DNA of 64,000 nt from Clostridium aestuarii (GCF_026735135.1 NZ_JAPQER010000004.1:1-64000), one strand, 5' to 3'. Positions 1-9,649 are shown, numbered from the stretch's first letter. Notes: a model not told the origin generated them from the sequence alone. Made by a program: numbers and translations.

Positions 1-84
1 GGAAGACTACCAGGTTGATAGGTCGGAGGTGTAAGCACGGTAACGTGTTCAGCTGACCGATACTAATAGGTCGAGGGCTTGATC
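1..84 (+). rRNA. 23S ribosomal RNA, 3' end (partial)
   Basis: The first bases match the conserved 3' terminus of bacterial 23S rRNA, including the GACCGATACTAATAGGTCGA segment and the closing GGGCTTGATC. The gene begins upstream of the window. The 3' end is placed by comparison with known clostridial ends and may be off by a few bases. A spacer of about 100 bases follows before the 5S gene. Confidence 0.95.
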
Positions 85-182
85 AAATAAATATCACTGT
101 GTAATTTTGAAAGAATAATTTCTTTTAGATGAAAACTTATTCAGCTAAGCTGAAGAGTAACATATTTTTAAGAAATATGTCA

Positions 183-300
183 TCTGGTGGTTATGGCTTG
201 AAGGTAACACCCGTTCCCATTCCGAACACGCAGGTTAAGCTTCAAAGCGCCGATGGTACTGCATTGGAGACGATGTGGAAGAGTAGGTCGCTGCCAGGTA
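183..300 (+). rRNA. rrf: 5S ribosomal RNA
   Basis: A 118-base segment carries the conserved 5S core (CCCGTTCCCATTCCGAACAC, GAAG/TTAAGC, GCCGATGGTACT) and complementary ends (TCTGGTGG at the start, CGCTGCCAGGT at the end). It follows 23S rRNA in the usual 16S-23S-5S order and is followed directly by a terminator. An open frame through this region is only an artefact of the RNA gene. Confidence 0.95.
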
Positions 301-304
301 AGTT

Positions 305-338
305 AAAAACACTAAGCAAAAGCTTAGTGTTTTTTTAT
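305..338 (+). terminator. rRNA operon terminator
   Basis: The arms AACACTAAGC and GCTTAGTGTT enclose a four-base loop and run into a long T tract. It closes the rRNA operon immediately after 5S. Confidence 0.9.
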
Positions 339-436
339 TTTTTTGTATGGTAGAATATATTTCCATAAGTATATTACTCTACTCTTTTTTGATATATAAT
401 ATTAAATAGAGAATAATGGTTAGGAGATGATTTTTA

Positions 437-1171
437 ATGGATAAGATTCAGAAGCTTAAAGAAATGATAGAAAAGAGTTCTAATATTGTTTTTTTTGGAG
501 GTGCAGGAGTATCTACAGAAAGTAATATCCCTGATTTTAGATCAGAAGCAGGAATATATAAAACAAAAGATAATTTTTCATATCCACCAGAGATTATGCT
601 AAGCCACAGCTTTTTTATGAGTCATACTGAAGATTTTTTTGATTTTTATAAAAGTAAAATGATATATAGATCAGCAAAACCTAATGATGCACATAAAGTT
701 CTAGCTAACCTTGAAAAAAGAGGCAAACTAAAAGCTGTAATAACACAAAATATAGACGGACTTCATCAAATGGGAGGTTCTAAGAATGTATTAGAGCTGC
801 ATGGTTCAGTTCATAGAAACTATTGTATGAAATGTGGTAAAAGCTTTGATTTAGACTATGTTATGAATAGTAAAGAATTAGTTCCAAAATGTGATGAATG
901 TAGTGGAAGAGTTAAACCAGATGTAGTTCTATACGAAGAAGCATTGAATATGGATGTTATGAATAGAGCTGTATATCATATACAAAAAGCTGATATGTTA
1001 ATTGTAGGCGGTACATCATTAGTTGTATATCCAGCAGCTGGGCTAATTGAGTATTTTAATGCAGAAAATTTAGTTCTTATAAATAAAGATGCAACACCAT
1101 ACGATAATAGAGCTGGGTTAGTTATTAATGATAGCATTGGAGAAGTACTTAGTAGGGTGATTGATGTGTAG
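437..1171 (+). CDS. cobB: Sir2-family NAD-dependent protein deacylase
   Basis: This 244-residue sirtuin removes acyl groups from lysines with NAD+ as co-substrate, giving nicotinamide and O-acyl-ADP-ribose. Visible motifs are the NAD-binding GAGVSTESNIPDFRS near residues 22-36, TQNIDGLH near 103-110, the catalytic His122 in LHGS, and four zinc cysteines (C130, C133, C152, C155). Length is normal for bacterial class III/U sirtuins. The ATG is preceded by TAGGAGATG. It stands alone after the rRNA operon. The exact acyl preference cannot be read from sequence. Confidence 0.93.
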   Translation: MDKIQKLKEMIEKSSNIVFFGGAGVSTESNIPDFRSEAGIYKTKDNFSYPPEIMLSHSFFMSHTEDFFDFYKSKMIYRSAKPNDAHKVLANLEKRGKLKAVITQNIDGLHQMGGSKNVLELHGSVHRNYCMKCGKSFDLDYVMNSKELVPKCDECSGRVKPDVVLYEEALNMDVMNRAVYHIQKADMLIVGGTSLVVYPAAGLIEYFNAENLVLINKDATPYDNRAGLVINDSIGEVLSRVIDV

Positions 1172-1212
1172 TATGTATATACCAATTTTTACAGCTTATT
1201 TATTAGTAGACT

Positions 1213-1241
1213 TTGTTGAATACTAATAAAAATGCTATTAT
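1213..1241 (+). promoter_or_regulatory. Candidate sigma-A promoter for the NSS symporter
   Basis: TTGTTG and TATTAT are separated by exactly 17 bases, about 45 bases before the start codon of the sodium symporter gene. This is a match by eye, not a measured start site. Confidence 0.45.
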
Positions 1242-1287
1242 CTAATAACTTAAGATAAGTAGAATAGCAGAATGAAAGGTGAAAATA

Positions 1288-2676
1288 TTGAAAAAAAGCA
1301 AAAGAAGAGAGGGGTTTTCATCAGGTCTTGCAGCATTTTTTGCAACATTAGGTTCAGCGGTAGGATTGGGGAATATATGGAAATTCCCTTATGTAGTAGG
1401 GGATAATGGTGGAGCAGCGTTTTTATTGGTCTATCTCATATGCATTGTTTTTATAGGACTTCCTATAATGATTAGTGAATTTTATGTTGGAAGAAAAACA
1501 AGAAAAAATGTCATGGGAGCAGTTCAAGAACTAAGTTCTAAAAAAGGTTGGAGTATTATTGGAATAATTGGGATTTTATCTGCGTATTTTGTAATGTTTT
1601 TTTATAGTGGTGTTGCAGGTTGGGTATATTCTTACGTGTTTAAGATTTTAAAGGGAGATTTTAATAGAGCTACAGCAGAATCTGTTCAGCAACAATTTAC
1701 CAATACTACATTAGGACCAACTGTACCAGTAATATGGCAGATTATAGTTATAGCTGTTGTATCTATAATTTTAATAGCAGGGGTTAAGAACGGTATTGAA
1801 AGAATAACAAAAACACTTATGCCTATTTTACTTATTTTGATATTGATATGTGATATTAGAGCATTAATGCTTCCAGGAGTTAAAGAGAGTTTTACTTTTT
1901 TATTTAAAGCAGATTTTACTCAATTAACATCCAAGGGGATATTGCTTGCCATGGGATTGGCATTTTTTAAACTATCATTAGGTATGGGTACTATGGTTAC
2001 ATATGGAAGTTATTTTACAAAAAAGGATAATATGTTTGGAACTGCGGCTAAAGTAGCAATATCAGATACTATAGTTTCTCTTCTTGTGGGAATAGCTGTA
2101 TTTTCTGCTGTTTTTTCATTTAATATGGTTCCGTCAACAGGACCAGGACTTTTGTTTATGACAATACCGTTAGTATTTACAAAAATACCTTTTGGTAAGG
2201 TTTTATTATTTGCATTTTTTGTTTTAGCATCAATAGCAGCAACGACTGCATTTATATCTATGTTTGAGGTTTTAGTAGCTTATTATACAGAACAAAAAGG
2301 TATGTCAAGAAAGAAGGCAGTTATATTAAATGCAATAGTAATAGCTGCAATCGGGGTATTTTCAACGCTTTCAGTAAGTGAAGGCGCTGTGTTTGAACAA
2401 ATAAAAATATTTGGTATGGGAATCTTTGATTTATTTGACTATATATCTTCAAATATACTTCTACCATTAGGTGGATTAGGAACAGGTCTTTTAGTTGGAT
2501 ATGTTGTTCCAAAGGAAGATATTAAAAAGGAACTTTCGAATAATGGAAAGCTTAAAGTTGAAAAGATTGTAGATATTTATTATTTTATTTTAAAATATGT
2601 TACTCCAATATTTCTTATAATTATATTTCTATCTTCATTAGGAGTACTTCAGAAAGTAATAAAATTAATATCATAA
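1288..2676 (+). CDS. Sodium:neurotransmitter symporter (NSS/SNF) family transporter
   Basis: This multi-spanning membrane protein (about 462 residues, 11-12 predicted helices) belongs to the Na+-dependent NSS family that imports amino acids or related amines. The diagnostic start of helix 1, GSAVGLGNIWKFPYVVGDNGG, is intact, including the unwound GLGN segment that binds Na+ and substrate. I prefer the TTG at 1288: AAAGGTGA sits six bases upstream. The frame could begin at a GTG at 1279, but that codon lies inside this ribosome-binding site. It is monocistronic and ends at a shared terminator. The substrate is unknown. Confidence 0.9.
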   Translation: MKKSKRREGFSSGLAAFFATLGSAVGLGNIWKFPYVVGDNGGAAFLLVYLICIVFIGLPIMISEFYVGRKTRKNVMGAVQELSSKKGWSIIGIIGILSAYFVMFFYSGVAGWVYSYVFKILKGDFNRATAESVQQQFTNTTLGPTVPVIWQIIVIAVVSIILIAGVKNGIERITKTLMPILLILILICDIRALMLPGVKESFTFLFKADFTQLTSKGILLAMGLAFFKLSLGMGTMVTYGSYFTKKDNMFGTAAKVAISDTIVSLLVGIAVFSAVFSFNMVPSTGPGLLFMTIPLVFTKIPFGKVLLFAFFVLASIAATTAFISMFEVLVAYYTEQKGMSRKKAVILNAIVIAAIGVFSTLSVSEGAVFEQIKIFGMGIFDLFDYISSNILLPLGGLGTGLLVGYVVPKEDIKKELSNNGKLKVEKIVDIYYFILKYVTPIFLIIIFLSSLGVLQKVIKLIS

Positions 2677-2736
2677 TTAAAGGAAATATATAAAATTATA
2701 AATTTTTAAGTTTGTGAATAACTTTGATGCATAGTC

Positions 2737-2763
2737 TAAGAATATTGCAAAGCAATATTCTTA
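2737..2763. terminator. Bidirectional hairpin between convergent genes
   Basis: Perfect arms AAGAATATTGC / GCAATATTCTT with a three-base loop lie between the convergent symporter and LD-carboxypeptidase genes and reach the stop of the latter. The same palindrome recurs near 27121. Confidence 0.65.
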
Positions 2764-3678
2764 TTTTACTACCGCTTCTAATATTTGAATTTTACCGCTA
2801 TAACAGTCTATTTGGGCTTGGGCACCTATAGGAAGTGTTAGGTTTGGATAGGAATGCCCACACATAAAGTTTGATAAGGTAGGTTTTTTAAAAGATAGAA
2901 TTTTATCATTTATAATATCATCAATAGTTAAGCTATTTTCGTAATTAGATAGTGAACAGTCTTTAAACTGACCTAATATAAATCCACTACATTGTTGTAA
3001 TTTACCAGCTAAATATAATTGAGTTAAAAATCTATCTATTACATAAGGCTTTTCATCTATTTCTTCAATAAATAAAATATTGTTTTTAGTATCTATTTCA
3101 TAAGGGGTTCCTAAAGTAGAGCAAATTAATGATAAATTACCTCCTACAATTCTTCCTTTAGCTTTTCCTTTATAAATACAGTTAAGAGATGTGTTTAATG
3201 GATTAGACAGGCTGTAAGGCTTATTACATTTCATTATGGTATTCAAAAAACTTTTTAATGTCTCTTTACTTTGAAAATTTGAACTTCCCATTGGTCCATG
3301 AAAGGTTATTAAGTTGCATCTTAAAGCTATTGTATTTAAAAGCGTAGTTATGTCGCTAAAACCAACAAAAATTTTGGGGTTGTTTTTTATGATTTCAAAA
3401 TCTATAAGAGGAAGTAGTCTCATAGAGCCATAGCCCCCTCTTATACATAAAATCATATCTATTTCATCATCTAAAAACATATCTGTAATATCAGATACTC
3501 TATTTATATCTTTTCCAGCTAAATATCCCCATTTATCGTATAAATGGTTACCTTGTTTTACTTTAAAACCTTGTTTTTTTAAAAAAGAAATTGTTTCTTT
3601 TATTTTAGATGAAATTTCAGGGCTAGCTGGAGAAATAAGACCTATTGTATCACCAAATTTCAATTTTTTTGATATCAA
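2761..3678 (-). CDS. S66 family LD-carboxypeptidase / MccF-like peptidase
   Basis: A 305-residue serine peptidase. S66 enzymes cleave the terminal D-amino acid of muropeptides (LdcA) or detoxify peptide-nucleotides (MccF). The start KLKFGDTIGLISPAS is typical. The nucleophile Ser lies in VGFSDITTL, the catalytic Glu in LFIEEID, and the His in CGHSYPNLTLPIGA. I chose the TTG at 3678 because AAGGTG lies seven bases upstream; the frame runs further up to 3765 but the extension is not family-like. A second S66 gene lies at 57407. No signal peptide is visible, so a cytoplasmic recycling role is likely. Confidence 0.88.
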   Translation of the reverse strand: MISKKLKFGDTIGLISPASPEISSKIKETISFLKKQGFKVKQGNHLYDKWGYLAGKDINRVSDITDMFLDDEIDMILCIRGGYGSMRLLPLIDFEIIKNNPKIFVGFSDITTLLNTIALRCNLITFHGPMGSSNFQSKETLKSFLNTIMKCNKPYSLSNPLNTSLNCIYKGKAKGRIVGGNLSLICSTLGTPYEIDTKNNILFIEEIDEKPYVIDRFLTQLYLAGKLQQCSGFILGQFKDCSLSNYENSLTIDDIINDKILSFKKPTLSNFMCGHSYPNLTLPIGAQAQIDCYSGKIQILEAVVK

Positions 3679-3825
3679 AATATCACACCTTATAAAAGTT
3701 ATATCTGATATATAATATGGTTTTAATCTAAAATAATTGCTATAAAAGTTTAAATAAAAAAACAAAGAATAAATAAGTGTTGTTCTTTAAATTTTTATAT
3801 TTGCATGTAGATAGTTAAATTATAT

Positions 3826-4776
3826 TTAGAACATATTTTTTCTATTTAAAAAGATTGTAGCAATTAAAATTGATACACCTATTGAAGCCATTACAACGGT
3901 AAAGCCAGGCCCTGATGGAGCTGATGACCAAGGTAGACCTGTTACATTCATACCAAAAATACCAGAAAATATATCAGGGATAGACATAACTATAGTAACT
4001 GATGCAAGTAATTTCATTACAAGGTTTAAGTTGTTAGATATTACATTTGCACACGCATCCATAGTTACGGTTAAGATATTTGAATAAATACTGGTCATCT
4101 CTATAGCCTGTTTATTTTCAATTATTACATCTTCAAGTACATCTTTATCTTCTTCGTATTTTTGCATAATATCTAATTTTACCATTTTTTCTAGTGTTAT
4201 TTCATTAGCTTTTAATGATGTGGAAAAATACACCAGTGAATTTTGCAGCGATAATAATTGCATAAGTACCTTATTGCTCATAGATTTATGCAATTTTTTT
4301 TGTATCATTACACTCTTTTTGTCTATTTGACGAAGAGAAACTAAAAAGTAGCTAGAGACCCTGTAAAGCATTTGAAGAATAAATCTAGAACGTTTAAAGG
4401 TATAAAAAGAACGAATATTGCCATCTATAAAATCATTTAATATCTTACTACTTTTCAAGCAAATTGTTATGACAATTTTTTCTGTATGAATTATACCAAG
4501 TGGGTATGTATCATATGTAAGAGAATTTTCTTCCATCTCAGTAAAAGGAATATCCACGATAAACAGTATGTTATTATCTTCTATATCTATACGAGAAGTT
4601 TCTTCTTCATCTAATGCAGCTTTAAGAAATTCAACAGGAACATCTGATTTTTTAGATACCAGCAGTATTTCCTGTTCAGAAGGAGAAACCATGTTAATCC
4701 AGCATCCAGGTTCTATAGAATCTAATTTTTGTAAAGCAGGGTTAGATCCACTAATACTTCTATATATACAAATCAT
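3826..4776 (-). CDS. corA: CorA-family magnesium/divalent cation transporter
   Basis: 316 residues with the CorA plan: a long soluble N-terminal domain with helices, then two membrane helices at the C-terminus. The signature GMN (residues about 275-277, in IFGMNVTGLPW) closes the first helix and forms the Mg2+ selectivity site of the pentamer. CorA proteins conduct Mg2+, Co2+ or Ni2+. It is monocistronic on the minus strand. A small hairpin with arms AAAAGTG / CACTTTT lies at 4802-4820 in its leader, but I see no recognisable M-box. Confidence 0.93.
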   Translation of the reverse strand: MICIYRSISGSNPALQKLDSIEPGCWINMVSPSEQEILLVSKKSDVPVEFLKAALDEEETSRIDIEDNNILFIVDIPFTEMEENSLTYDTYPLGIIHTEKIVITICLKSSKILNDFIDGNIRSFYTFKRSRFILQMLYRVSSYFLVSLRQIDKKSVMIQKKLHKSMSNKVLMQLLSLQNSLVYFSTSLKANEITLEKMVKLDIMQKYEEDKDVLEDVIIENKQAIEMTSIYSNILTVTMDACANVISNNLNLVMKLLASVTIVMSIPDIFSGIFGMNVTGLPWSSAPSGPGFTVVMASIGVSILIATIFLNRKNMF

Positions 4777-4796
4777 AAAATTCAGTCCTTTCTAAA

Positions 4797-5131
4797 TAAA
4801 TAAAAGTGCCTTGCACTTTTATTATATTATACACTAAACCCTAATATAATTAAGTACAAAACATATTAAAAAATAATAAATTTTAATATAGTTAATAGGC
4901 TGAATTTAAAACGATTACATGACTTATTATAGAGTAAATTGAAGCAAATTAAAGTTAGAGTTTATAATATTGTAATTTAGCATGATAATCTTGAATATTT
5001 GTAATAAATATTCGAAAATCACTATATAGGGGCTTTATTAAATTTGTTTAGAATTAATAAAACTAGTATAATCACTATAGAAAAAACTTTAGATTCATGG
5101 GGGATTTCTGCTTATGTATAAGGAGACAGTA
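4797..5131. other. Intergenic region without a gene
   Basis: Divergent spacer between corA (minus) and a small membrane protein gene (plus). It contains a hairpin near corA (4802-4820) and an A+T palindrome GAATATTT / AAATATTC at about 4992-5013. No coding frame with a plausible ribosome-binding site was seen, and no riboswitch is recognisable. Confidence 0.6.
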
Positions 5132-5605
5132 ATGTGTAAAAAAATTTTTATTATGTTTTTGATAGTGATGTTACTAGCAGTTTCTATTGTTGTATCAGAT
5201 CTTGTGGTTGGTATGAATATTGGTAAATACCAAGTAGGCGAACAGTTAGGGGTTGTAATCACTTTTTTTACTTTTGGGCTTGTTATAAAGCAGATACAAA
5301 AAGGAAAAATAAAGTATAAGTACTTTTTAATTGCTGATGAATTTATAATTTATAAAGTAAGAGGTTCAAGACAAGATGTCGTTGAAAATATAAAAATTAA
5401 GGATATAAAATGTATAAAAAAAGTCAGTGAGCGTGTTGAAAAGTTTGACAGTATAAAGTCTAAAAAGTATACTTGCCTAAATTCTAACAGCAACGTATAT
5501 TCTTGTAAATACAATGATGATAATGGTACTAACAAATTTTACTTTGAGCCAAGTGGTGAGCTGGTAAACAGATTGTATTCTTTAATAGATGAACGAATTT
5601 CGTAG
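5132..5605 (+). CDS. Hypothetical membrane protein
   Basis: 157 residues. The frame opens at 5114, but AAGGAG at 5120-5125 places the real start at the ATG at 5132. Two hydrophobic segments occupy roughly residues 4-22 (KIFIMFLIVMLLAVSIVV) and 38-52, followed by a polar domain of about 100 residues, rich in Lys and beta-strand-like, that could face the cytoplasm (PH-like layout is possible but unproven). I do not recognise the family. It is monocistronic and ends at a strong terminator. Confidence 0.75.
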   Translation: MCKKIFIMFLIVMLLAVSIVVSDLVVGMNIGKYQVGEQLGVVITFFTFGLVIKQIQKGKIKYKYFLIADEFIIYKVRGSRQDVVENIKIKDIKCIKKVSERVEKFDSIKSKKYTCLNSNSNVYSCKYNDDNGTNKFYFEPSGELVNRLYSLIDERIS

Positions 5606-5609
5606 AGTA

Positions 5610-5643
5610 AAATGCTAGGCAAAATAATGCCTAGCATTTTTTA
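5610..5643 (+). terminator. Rho-independent terminator
   Basis: AAATGCTAGGC and GCCTAGCATTT pair around a short loop and run into T6, 5 bases after the stop of the membrane protein gene. Confidence 0.9.
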
Positions 5644-5827
5644 TTTAGGCTTTTTGTAGGTTCAGTATAGTTATAGTAAAGCTTAATTTTGAACTTAATG
5701 TTTATAGTATACCCCAATATTTTTTCTTTATTTGTAAAAAGTATTTAATTGTATTGAAATATACAATTATAAAACTTATAATTATCAATATGGGATAATA
5801 TACCATGATATTAAGGGGGAAGAATTT

Positions 5828-7810
5828 TTGAAAAAAACATTAAGTAAATTATTAGTAGTAATTTTGATTATGAGTTTGTTCTTGAATTTAGTAGCTAAAC
5901 CACATAAAGCTTATGCAGAAGAAATACCTAAAATAGAAAAGGTAATATGTGAATATAAAGAAGTAAAAGAAGGGGATATTCAAAGCTTAGATATATTACC
6001 AAAGGCTTCAAATAAAGTGCAATATAGAGTGTGGCTTGCAAATATGAAGACGGGTATTTGGAAGGAAATAACTAAAGGGTTTACAGAAGCATTAGATGGT
6101 AATAAAGTTTATAATGTTATAACACCCAAATTATCAGAAGGAGAATACAGAGCATCAGTTTGGATAAAAAGAGCTAATGCTAAGCCATTAAATAAAAAGG
6201 GCTTTGACAGTTATTTTGCTTTAAATTTTAAATGCTTAAAAGAAGATAAGCAAAAAATACAAATCAAACTGGATGAAATAAAAAACAACTATAAAAGTGG
6301 TCAAGCTGTAGAAGTAAAAAAGAAAGAAGATAAGGGGTATTCTTATAAATATAGTGTTTATGATATCGTAAATGATAAAGAAATAGTTACTTATAATGAC
6401 GATTATAAGGATAATATTTTATGGAAACCTAATGATGACGGTATATATTTATTTAAAACTAATGTAAAAAACTTAGAAAAAATACAAGTATCCAATAATA
6501 TGGATAAGGATAATAATGAAATAACCAAGAAAGAAAAGACAATAGAAAAAAACAAAGAAGAGAAAAATAAAGTTGAAATAAAAGAAAAAGAAGAAACAAA
6601 AAAAGATCAAGATGGAAAACAACAACAATTAGTAGAAGATAATAATGATGATCAAGAAACAGTAGAAGATGATAGGTTAAAAGATGAAAAAACGAAAAAT
6701 AAATTAATAGAAGAACAAAAATTAAAAGAAAAGGATGAAGATAAAAGCAATACTTTAGAATATGATGTAAATAATAAAAAAGTTAAAAAAGATGAAAATA
6801 TACCTGAAAATAATTTAGACATAAATAAAGAAAAACAAGAAGTAGATTTAAAAAATAATCAGGATATATTAAATGAATCTAATACAAGCAAAATATCAGA
6901 AAGAGAGAATGAATCTGGAGAAGTTTTAGGACAGGGATTAGCACAGTCAAGACAAAAATGTGATTACATACCAGAGTCACATAATGATTTTATATTCTCT
7001 ATAATTGGTGAAGATGATAAAGATAAAATATCAGATCAAACTCAAAACGAAAATAAAGACAAGCGAGAAACTAAACAACATGAAAACAAGGACAAGCAAG
7101 AGAATAAACAAGATGAGATAAATTATAAATATATAGAAAGTGAGACAGAAATAAGTAAGATATTAATGGTGGGGAATCCATATAGAGGACCTAAAGCACC
7201 TAAAGCAGATTTGGTTACAGTTGGAAATGCAAATGAAAATGATACGATTAATATTAAAGCACAGCCAAGATATAATTCAAAAAATGTTGGGTATATATAT
7301 GGAAGTCTTTGCGAGGTTAAAGTATTAAAAACCGTTGGTAAGTACTATAATATAGAAACTGTTAATTATAAAACGTCCAAAAGAATCAAAGGATATGTTT
7401 ATAAATGGCAACTAAAAAAGGTAAAACCTAGTAAGTTTTATTCTATTTTAGTAAACCAAAGTGAACAAAAAATATATATATTTAAAAATGGTAAATTTCT
7501 AAGAAATATTATTTGTTCTACAGGAAATGATTGGACGCCCACACCATCTGGAACATATTTAATAGGAGATAGAGGACCAGCATTTTTAACAGGAAGTACT
7601 AAGGCAGTTATCTGTTATAATTGGGTGAGATTTAATCATAATTATCTTTTTCACAGTGTTTTATGCTATAGATCAAATGGAGAACCTATACCATCAGCAC
7701 TTGCTAAACTTGGACATAAAGCGTCTCATGGTTGTATAAGAGTACCCAAGGAAGATATAAAATGGTTTTACAATAATATACCGAGAGGAACTCTATTGGT
7801 TATAAAATAA
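5828..7810 (+). CDS. Secreted L,D-transpeptidase (YkuD) with SH3 and N-terminal accessory module
   Basis: 660 residues starting at TTG after AAGGGGGA. Order: signal peptide (1-31, ending AYA); one accessory module (about 35-138, with VQYRVWLAN and EYRASVWIKRANAKPLN); a second small module (about 145-220); a very long Lys/Glu/Asn/Asp-rich linker (about 215-440); a bacterial SH3 domain (about 470-540); and a YkuD catalytic domain at the C-terminus with the SHGCIR motif (catalytic Cys636). YkuD enzymes form 3-3 peptidoglycan cross-links or anchor proteins. The accessory modules recur in the next gene, implying a common wall target. Separate terminators suggest the two genes are transcribed separately. 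Confidence 0.9.
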   Translation: MKKTLSKLLVVILIMSLFLNLVAKPHKAYAEEIPKIEKVICEYKEVKEGDIQSLDILPKASNKVQYRVWLANMKTGIWKEITKGFTEALDGNKVYNVITPKLSEGEYRASVWIKRANAKPLNKKGFDSYFALNFKCLKEDKQKIQIKLDEIKNNYKSGQAVEVKKKEDKGYSYKYSVYDIVNDKEIVTYNDDYKDNILWKPNDDGIYLFKTNVKNLEKIQVSNNMDKDNNEITKKEKTIEKNKEEKNKVEIKEKEETKKDQDGKQQQLVEDNNDDQETVEDDRLKDEKTKNKLIEEQKLKEKDEDKSNTLEYDVNNKKVKKDENIPENNLDINKEKQEVDLKNNQDILNESNTSKISERENESGEVLGQGLAQSRQKCDYIPESHNDFIFSIIGEDDKDKISDQTQNENKDKRETKQHENKDKQENKQDEINYKYIESETEISKILMVGNPYRGPKAPKADLVTVGNANENDTINIKAQPRYNSKNVGYIYGSLCEVKVLKTVGKYYNIETVNYKTSKRIKGYVYKWQLKKVKPSKFYSILVNQSEQKIYIFKNGKFLRNIICSTGNDWTPTPSGTYLIGDRGPAFLTGSTKAVICYNWVRFNHNYLFHSVLCYRSNGEPIPSALAKLGHKASHGCIRVPKEDIKWFYNNIPRGTLLVIK

Positions 7811-7834
7811 CGTCGATATGAATCGGCGTTTTTT
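7809..7834 (+). terminator. Rho-independent terminator
   Basis: ACGTCGAT / ATCGGCGT (one G-U pair) with a four-base loop and a T6 tract directly after the L,D-transpeptidase stop. Confidence 0.85.
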
Positions 7835-7903
7835 ATTGAAATACTATATAATTAAATTTATAATAAGTATTACGTGGAATAATATGTTAGGAGGAGTGAA
7901 AAA

Positions 7904-9649
7904 TTGAAAAAATTCTTATCAAAAATAATAGTTACAGTTATGGTTATGGCCTTGTTTATGACTGTAGGATTTAAAGTACCAAATGCATATGGAACAGAAA
8001 GAGTACCTACTATTAAAGAAATAGTACTTGAAAAATCACGCCTATATGAAGGAGAAATTCAAACATTAAACATATTTGGAAAGGGAAGTGGAAATATACA
8101 GTACAGGGTATGGATTTTGAATAAGAATAAGAATGAATGGAAAGATATAACCGATGGGTTTACACATCCTTCAAATGTAAAAGCACCTTTTAAAATCACA
8201 ATACCAGAATTAAAAGCAGGAGAATATTCAGTATCAGTATGGGTGAAAAGAGAAAATGAGAAACCTTTAAATCAAAAGGGCTACGATAATTATTTTGCTA
8301 TTGATATGAGTTGTTTAGAAAACAATGGACAAGTTTATGATAGAAAATTAGACGAGGCTAAAAGTAAAGAAAGAAAAATAAATATACCGAGTATTGAAAA
8401 GGTGGTAAGTGAGAAGTCATATTTATATGATGGAAATAATGTAAATTTAGATATAGTATCTAGAGGCTTTGAAAAGGTTCAGTATAGAGTTTGGGTTTGT
8501 TATGATAAAACAGATACTTGGTTTGAGGCTACAAAAGGATATACTAAACCTATATATGCACAAGATGTTTGTAAGGTAACTATACCTAAATTATCATCGG
8601 GAGAATATTCAGTAATTGTATGGGTAAAAAGAGAGAATAAACAGCCTTTAAATAAAAAGGGATATGATGACTTAATTAAATTTAATATAAAATGTTTAGA
8701 TAGTAATGAAGAAAATAATGATAAAGGTGTTAATGAAGCTGAAATTAATGAAGAATTAAAGGCAATGAGAAACAACTATAAGTTAGGAGAAACCATAGAG
8801 TTAAAAGCTAAAGAAGAAGGAAAAATTCAGTATAGATATAATATTTATAATGCTTTAGATGAGAAAATAGTGGTTGAGTCTAAAGAATATAAAGGAAATC
8901 TTACGTGGAAACCAGAGAAACAAGGTGTATATGTATTAAGAATTCATGTAAAAAATTTAGAAAAAGAACAAGATTATGATGTTAATAAATTAATAGTTGT
9001 GGGACAACCATATAAAAAGATTGTGGAAAAGAAAAATAATAAGACTATATATACAAATAATAAAAATACAGGTAAAGTTGCTTATTTAACTTTTGATGAT
9101 GGTCCTTCAAAAAAAGTAACTCCTAGAGTTTTAAAAATATTAGATAATTATAATGTTAAAGCTACTTTTTTTGTAACTGGTGAATTTGCACAGATGAATA
9201 AGAATTTAATAAAACAAGAATATGCTAAAGGTCATACTATAGGGAATCATACATATTCTCATGTGTATAAGAAGATTTATTCAAGTACAACTGCATTTAT
9301 GAATGAAATTAAAAAGACAGAAGGAATTTTAAAGAGTATTATTCCAGAATATAATACTAAATTAATTAGATTTCCAGGCGGTTCAATGAGCAGAAACAAA
9401 GCTTATAAAGATGCTGTAAAAAATGCAGGATATAGTTCTTTTGATTGGAATGCTTCAACTGGAGATGCAACCGCTTACTTAGTACCAGTGGATAAATTAA
9501 TAGAAAAATTAAAAAAAACTTGTGCTAATAAGAATACGGTTATTATATTAATGCATGATGCCCCAGTTAAAACAACTACTGCGGATGCATTGCCAAAGGT
9601 TATAGAATATTTACAATCTCAGGGATATGAATTTAAAACTTTAGAGTAA
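7904..9649 (+). CDS. Secreted polysaccharide deacetylase with triplicated accessory modules
   Basis: 581 residues from a TTG start after GGAGGAG. A signal peptide (1-30) is followed by two copies of the accessory module (about 35-138 and 162-265, each with a YRVW...EYSV.VWVKREN.(K/Q)PLN core), a third related module (283-368), then a NodB-type deacetylase (about 390-581). Catalytic motifs are intact: TFDDGP (396-401), the metal-binding H449-T-x-x-H453, RFPGGS, DWN and LMHDAP. The family deacetylates N-acetylglucosamine or N-acetylmuramic acid in peptidoglycan, often giving lysozyme resistance. It pairs with the L,D-transpeptidase upstream. Confidence 0.92.
   Translation: MKKFLSKIIVTVMVMALFMTVGFKVPNAYGTERVPTIKEIVLEKSRLYEGEIQTLNIFGKGSGNIQYRVWILNKNKNEWKDITDGFTHPSNVKAPFKITIPELKAGEYSVSVWVKRENEKPLNQKGYDNYFAIDMSCLENNGQVYDRKLDEAKSKERKINIPSIEKVVSEKSYLYDGNNVNLDIVSRGFEKVQYRVWVCYDKTDTWFEATKGYTKPIYAQDVCKVTIPKLSSGEYSVIVWVKRENKQPLNKKGYDDLIKFNIKCLDSNEENNDKGVNEAEINEELKAMRNNYKLGETIELKAKEEGKIQYRYNIYNALDEKIVVESKEYKGNLTWKPEKQGVYVLRIHVKNLEKEQDYDVNKLIVVGQPYKKIVEKKNNKTIYTNNKNTGKVAYLTFDDGPSKKVTPRVLKILDNYNVKATFFVTGEFAQMNKNLIKQEYAKGHTIGNHTYSHVYKKIYSSTTAFMNEIKKTEGILKSIIPEYNTKLIRFPGGSMSRNKAYKDAVKNAGYSSFDWNASTGDATAYLVPVDKLIEKLKKTCANKNTVIILMHDAPVKTTTADALPKVIEYLQSQGYEFKTLE

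Noticed and set aside
129-353. Open frame across the 23S-5S spacer and 5S rRNA
   Set aside because: It lies on a structural RNA gene; no protein is expected.
4797-4900. M-box magnesium riboswitch before corA
   Set aside because: Only a small hairpin is visible; the conserved M-box sequence is absent.
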